This document shows, one piece after another, positions 58,601 to 64,000 of a stretch of DNA of 64,000 nt. Every line of letters begins with the position of its first letter. Within the stretch, counting starts at the first letter, position 1. The notes beneath the pieces were generated by a model that was given only the letters and a program-made list of their open reading frames with translations, did not search any database and was not told the origin of the DNA. The translations under genes were made by a program, and so were the position numbers. The DNA is from Thunnus maccoyii (taxonomy: Eukaryota; Chordata; Actinopteri; Scombriformes; Scombridae), in NCBI RefSeq assembly GCF_910596095.1, contig NC_056534.1, positions 11,412,990-11,476,989 on the forward strand. Direction: 5' to 3'.

Positions 58601-61600
58601 ATTTTTTGATCTGTGTTGTGAAAAATCTCTTTGGCTGGTGTTGATCCTCCCTCAGCATGACACTTTTGTCTTTTTACTGTAGCTAGTTCTTTAATTTATC
58701 AGGAAGACCCCTATTAATGACTTAACAATATTTGTAACTACACTCGGAAACTTTTAATAAGCCATCAAATGTTAAGTTAGTAAGTCATTATCTTATCCAG
58801 TGTATTTATTCTGTTTTTGTATCTACATCAGACATACAAAACACAGTATTAATAGAATTGTATCAAAAGAAAAAATACAAAAAGCAAAAGCAGCAAGATA
58901 TATTAAACGTAAGATTAAAAGACACAACATCAATGATGCACAGTTTGTCCATACGTTACTTATGTCAACTTCAAAACAAACAGGCTTCTTGTTTTGGGGA
59001 ATTCCTACTCAAGAAAGGAAGTCTTTGAATTAACCTCCAACAAGTCCTTGGGGTTTCCCTCAATTGCAATTTTTTCCACAGATAGAGCTTTTTATGACTG
59101 ACTGAGAGTTGTTTTTTGTGTTGTTTTGTAAAACACAGCAGTCATATATTTGGTATTGAGATAACAAAAATCTGCCATCTTCATGTTAGTCATTAATAAG
59201 GAGTCACAGGTATCTCACTTTGTATTAAGCCATTGAGTCTGCAATTATTGATTGTTTGTGAATCATACATCAAGGGATTTTACATCAATCCATCAAGTGT
59301 GCAGTCGTAAATGTTAATAAGTTGTTAATTTGGTCTCTGTAGAACTTTTCCAGAAGGCGAGTGGTTGATGAAGAGTTAGCTAAAAAGACAAACTAAATGT
59401 CATACTGGAGGTGTTTATACACCAGCCAATGGGATTTTTTACAACCTCGTAACCAAAAAGTAGTTCTTGTTAACACTGTAGTTAACTTCTATATAAAGGG
59501 GTGCTTTATCTGAAAATGGTGCCACACTGGGATATCTAAAACCTTTTCAAGCAAGCATGAAGAAATAAAATCTTCCCACATCCTACATGTATCCAGATGG
59601 CTTGTGTGTCTTTATGGATGATGCTTTTAAGTTAATGAACGTTTCATATGAAAATGTTCCTGCACGTCAGCCTTAGCATGTGTATCCTTGCCAAGGGAGG
59701 AGGATGATGCCAGAAAGATCAGGGTGATGTGATCTGATTTGATTTACAATGTCTGCCTGACCTTTATTACCTGTGTTGGCACTGGAGGAGAGAGACTTTG
59801 TGAGGAGGAGAGAACGAGAGAGGAGGAGAAGGACGAGACTCTTGGAGAGGGAGGAGGAATGAGAAGATGAGAGGAAGAGGCAATTAGAGCGAGAAGACAA
59901 AAGCGTGGAGGCCACGTAACACTCGCAGTTGTTTACACATAAAAGCTCAACTTGTCAGGGTCTTAACCTCTTTCATCCTTCTGTTCAGCTGCGTGATTTT
60001 TTTTCATCAGGCATCAAGCCATTTTTCTTCACCTCATCTCTAATTGCACTTGTTTCTTGTCCCATGTTTTTTGGCTGAACCGCTACAGCAGGGCCAGCCT
60101 TATAAACGTGACTGTCTGTCCCTAAACTGACTGACTGACTGACTGACTGAGTGATGAAGTTACATCACTGGTTGGCCGAAGCATGGGACAGCCAAGTATC
60201 CCAGAATGCATTTTGCGCTAACCGGCAGCGATGGCTGAGACTTTGAGCCAGGCTAAAAGCTGTTGTAATATTCGCTGTAGGACTGTTAATGTGTCACTTT
60301 ATTAAATTTTAATATTTGTTCGGGCGAGAAAGTAACCATTTAGATTCCCAAATGGGGTCAGTTTATCCAAATAATGCCTATTTGGAAATTTGCTCCGACG
60401 CTTTTGGAGATGTGAGGAGCCACTGGCCGGGTGAGAACAGCTGGTTATCTCGGCCGCTAGCAGCCCGACTCCTGAGATGATCGGCTGGTCACAACTGTCG
60501 TCATCCCAGGGAGAACATGATCCAATTACCTGTACAGCTCTTTGGTAATTTACTGCTGGTTCTACTGTCTCTGTAACATTTTGATACATGATATAATTCC
60601 TCTTGGAAGATAAATGTTGGTCTCACATATGAAATCTAACAATTGAAGCTGCCGCATTAGTTTGTCTGAATGTAAAGTGAAGCTTCATGTTTTTACTGGA
60701 TAGAACAACAGCCCTGCGTCTGGGGCTTTATATGTACAGATATCACCACATTTCAGTAAATATAAATGTATTAAAATGAACAGATCAGTCCATATTAAAT
60801 TTCATTTTATTTTATTAAGCGGCATAACAGTTTAGATTTTTATTATAGCTACATTACAGACTGAATAACAAGATTTACAGCATCTCTCTGTCAGTGAGGT
60901 TATTTTTTTTTTAGTGGAGCTCTGAGCTGAGATTATTTTGTCACAGTACAGTCAGGTAGTTGTGTTGAAGCTGAGCTTGTGCTGTCAGCAAGTACGCTGC
61001 TGTTCCAATTGCAGAATGATCGTGCTGCGTCCTCCCGTCCTTAGAAGTCTGTACTCCTGAGTCAAACTTGCCAAGTCTGAACTAGCAAGTACACAAGTCT
61101 GAACTTGGCGTACTTGGTATTGAGAAAGGTCCTACGTCAAATTGGATTCAGTCAAAGCCTGGCGCACTTCCTAGGGGCTTAGTTGCCACTACCTGTATCC
61201 ATCGATTAAAATTAAAACCCTCTAGCGTTTCACACACGGTCCAGCAATATACTAGGTTTCGACCTGGTCCTGTTTCTCCCCTACCTTTCCTTTACTGTAT
61301 CTATATCTCTGTCTCTCACCCTGTAGGTCTCTCGGGCCTCTCCATCTCTCTGACGATGTTAATTATTAAGTTTAGTTGTAGTTTATCTGTTGGCTGAGAC
61401 TCAGGTTTCTAACAGAGAGTTCTACCCAAGGGCAGTCATTTGTGGAGATGGTAGAAATGGACGGAGAGGGCACCGGGTGAAAGTGGTTCGGAGATAGAGA
61501 GGAGAGTATGTGTATGTGCACAGGAGTGGATGAAAGAAGGGAAAAAAAAATATGCGAGAAATGATATGGAATGAAGATGGGAAATTATACCGTACTATAT

Positions 61601-62466
61601 AAAGGAAGAAGGAGAGCCAAGGAGCAGGAGGAGCAGAGCTGAGAGAAAAATAATTGGGCCAAGAGAGGGGAAAACGCTGTAGAGGAAAATGAGAGATGAT
61701 AGAGGGAAAGGTTGAGTGTGAGAGGAGATAAAGAAAAAGCAATGGAGAGCGTGAAACAGAGAGACAGAGGAGAGGATGTTCCCTCTGTGTTTCATCGCTG
61801 ATGTTGAATGATGGGCCAACCGTGGAAATTCTCCTATCTCATCCATCACTCACACCTTGACCCTGCCCTGTCCCTTGTTTAACTATGCGTGCGTGTGTGT
61901 GTGTGTGTGTGTATGCGAGTGTTATAGACACACAGGGTTATTTAAGCTGCTGTAACTTATACAGATGGAGCAGGATTAAAATGACCCTCCTCAGCATCGA
62001 GGAAATTAAGGATGCTTCAGCAGGAGTTGTGCTGAAGGACGTCATTTTCTATTATGTATGTGTGTGTGTGTGTGTGTTTTTGTGTATATGTATTAATTGT
62101 GTTGTGTTCCAGTCCAGACAGGATGCAAGCGGATTGTGAAACTCAGTAGTCAGTTCCCACGGTGAGATGGGGGTTCCCATGGCAACCACAGCAAAGGGAG
62201 GACACTGGATTACCCTCTCTCTCTCTTTTTCTCTCTCTCTCTCTCTCTGTCTCAAGGGTGATAAAGGATTGTACTCTCATTAATTTTTCCGCCCTCTCGA
62301 GAGCAAAGTGTCCGCGAAGGGGACTCTGTGTGTGACCGCGCGTGTGTGCGCACATATGTCTATGTGTATGAGTCCATGTGCATGCTCCAGGCTTTGTTAT
62401 GTATGCGTCCTTGGTTCTTGAATACATTCCTGTCATCCATTCAGCAGTTTTCACATTTGCGCTCAA

Positions 62467-62467
<1 letters not shown>

Positions 62468-62500
<33 letters not shown>
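62468..62500. repeat. (TG)n microsatellite
   Basis: A pure TG run of about 16 units. Confidence 0.95.
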
Positions 62501-62501
<1 letters not shown>

Positions 62502-63368
62502 TGTGTTTGTACGAAGCCGACACAATCTTTCCTTTAACTTTCTACTTCAGACTATTTTTCCCTTTTAAACCTCTCTGTTTTTCACTTCTGAGCTGTCCTC
62601 CTTCTTCCAGTTTGACAGCTAGCAAGCAACACAGATGCACAAACACACCATACACAAGTTTACACTTAAACTGACTTCAAATGCCTCACCAACTGATGCA
62701 TGGTAGCTGTCTTGCTTTTGTAGTCGTGAATATTAAACATGTCAAAATGTCTTGTCAGAAGTTGTGCTTGTAATTTAAGCTTGATACATTTAAGCTTATT
62801 ATCGCAAGTTTCCACTCTCATAAAAGTTGTTTTTTTAGGTTAGTATATTCAGTTCTGTGCCTACAAATTAGATTTTACAAGCTGTGTGGCATAAAATCCA
62901 CACATTGACTTGTATGTGTACGCTCAGACAGATTTTTTTTAAGTTCAGTCCATGGTACATGTTTTGTACACTGTGAGATAGACACGGCTGGACCATTAAC
63001 TTCAATTAGTCAGTTTCTTCAGGGTTTCCTCGAGGTTGCTACTAACATTACCATTGGCTAGATACTGACAGGGAAAAACCTGAATAAATGAGTGGAGAAA
63101 CATAATGAATGCAGATAATTCCATACAGGGCACAAAGGGTCACTGACTGGTTTGATGAGTATGAAAATGATATGAATCATTTGCTATAGCCTTTGAAGTT
63201 GCTAGATCTAAATAGGGGATTTTGGACTGACGTGTTAGACAGAGCTCTCCACCACCATCACCTGAACACCAAATCATGTCCATCCCTCCGAAAGAGTCAA
63301 CAGACTTGTAGAAACCACACCAAAGTTGTACTGGAGACTCGCTAACACACTTTATGTTGTTTTTTCCT

Positions 63369-63860
63369 TTAAAGCTAAAGTATGCAAGTTTTTTCTTATA
63401 TTTAGGTGAATTCAAAAGCTTCTGTAATCCAGGCTCATTGGCAGCAGTAAAGAGATATTCCCTCTTGAAGTTTTCTAGCGAGCCTCGTCCTTCTAACCAA
63501 TCAGAGAAGGCCAAAGTCATTGGTGGGAACTCACAGCTGTCAATCAATACATGAACGCACATCTGGCCTACTACTTCTCTCGTATTGAGGCTCCAAGCTA
63601 GCATTAGCTGCTGGAAGGCATTGCTATGACTTACTCATGGGCTAGCCAGCTCCCGATACCTGCATTAGTCAAATTGAAGAGGTATGTTACCTCCAGTTCC
63701 CGGGGAGAAATCAATACATCGGGTGTATGTGATCACGAGGATGCAGGTGAAGGACTAGATGGAGCAGGGAGAGGGAGGGGAAGGAGAAGCGGAGTGATTT
63801 GCTTTCAAGTCTCATGCTAGTACTAGCTTTATTTACAGAACTTGCATATTATAGCTTTAA
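63369..63860. mobile_element. MITE with 22-bp inverted ends
   Basis: The left end TTAAAGCTAAAGTATGCAAG is mirrored by CTTGCATATTATAGCTTTAA at 63841-63860. The 490-bp interior contains CAGGCTCATTGGCAGCAGTA and CTAACCAATCAGAGAAGGCC and has no transposase. A 154-residue minus-strand frame crosses its border, so it is not a gene. Confidence 0.7.
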
Positions 63861-64000
63861 GTTGTCATCCATTTGTAATAACATAAACCAAATTTTAACA
63901 CGCAGATACTTCCATAGACTCAAGAAAAACATGAATGTTACTATCACCCGCTGGTTTCTGATGGTACATTAGATGGGACGCACCCTGTCAGTCAAACTAT

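Larger units (their letters stand above)
55619..64000. other. cacna1h: first coding-region intron of the channel gene
   Basis: At least 8.4 kb running to the window end, with no exon encoding the IS1 helix or later channel sequence. It contains many CA/GT runs, X-box-like sites (55915, 56502, 56717, 57830, 62173), a partial foldback-element copy (58224-58600), a GAGAG-rich stretch (59785-59900), a DNA-repeat fragment (about 63060-63180) and a TIR element (63369-63860). The minus-strand frame at 63140-63604 lies in repeats. Confidence 0.65.

Noticed and set aside
63140-63604. 154-residue minus-strand frame
   Set aside because: It crosses the border of a MITE (63369-63860) and a DNA-repeat fragment; no protein family is recognisable.

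Overview
The window is a piece of a ray-finned fish nuclear genome, most likely a spiny-rayed teleost (percomorph). Evidence is the exon-intron structure with GT-AG borders, the fish-like divergence of well-known vertebrate proteins, a nuclear tRNA-Leu gene, abundant CA/TA microsatellites, and interspersed repeats that I recognise as typical of percomorph genomes. All protein genes read on the + strand; the tRNA is on the - strand.

Layout. (1) 1-14.6 kb: the 3' two thirds of prkcb (protein kinase C beta). It starts inside the C2 domain, continues through the kinase domain, and ends in two alternative C-terminal exons, beta-II at 6892 and beta-I at 12776. (2) 14.6-17.4 kb: repeat-rich intergenic DNA. 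(3) 17.4-22.7 kb: cacng3, a TARP gamma subunit of AMPA receptors, complete in four coding exons (330 aa). (4) 24.2 kb: tRNA-Leu(AAG). (5) 25.9-42.3 kb: rbbp6, an E3 ubiquitin ligase and pre-mRNA 3'-end processing factor, complete in 20 coding exons. My splice model gives exactly 1,780 codons plus stop, against about 1,792 aa in human. (6) 42.3-52.8 kb: intergenic DNA with many repeats. (7) 52.8-64 kb: the 5' end of a T-type calcium channel gene, probably cacna1h. It has a GC-rich candidate non-coding exon and one N-terminal coding exon (55381-55610). That exon ends at an ATATCCTT sequence, the consensus 5' splice site of a U12-type AT-AC intron, so the frame appears to run into a false stop.

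How the genes relate. Three of the four act in neuronal calcium and glutamate signalling: a Ca-activated kinase, an AMPA-receptor auxiliary subunit and a low-voltage-activated Ca channel. The PRKC-CACNG-T-type CACNA1 linkage resembles the human arrangements on chromosomes 16, 17 and 22 and is probably an ancient vertebrate paralogon. rbbp6 is a housekeeping neighbour.

No single new system stands out. The most interesting items are the AT-AC donor in the channel gene, a possible intronic-polyadenylation short isoform of rbbp6, the preserved PKC beta I/II switch with a CT-repeat acceptor, a scatter of RFX X-box-like sites around the channel gene, and repeat families whose terminal repeats and target-site duplications can be read directly. 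Exon borders were set by hand from splice consensus, frame and remembered human proteins; no alignment or expression data were available.
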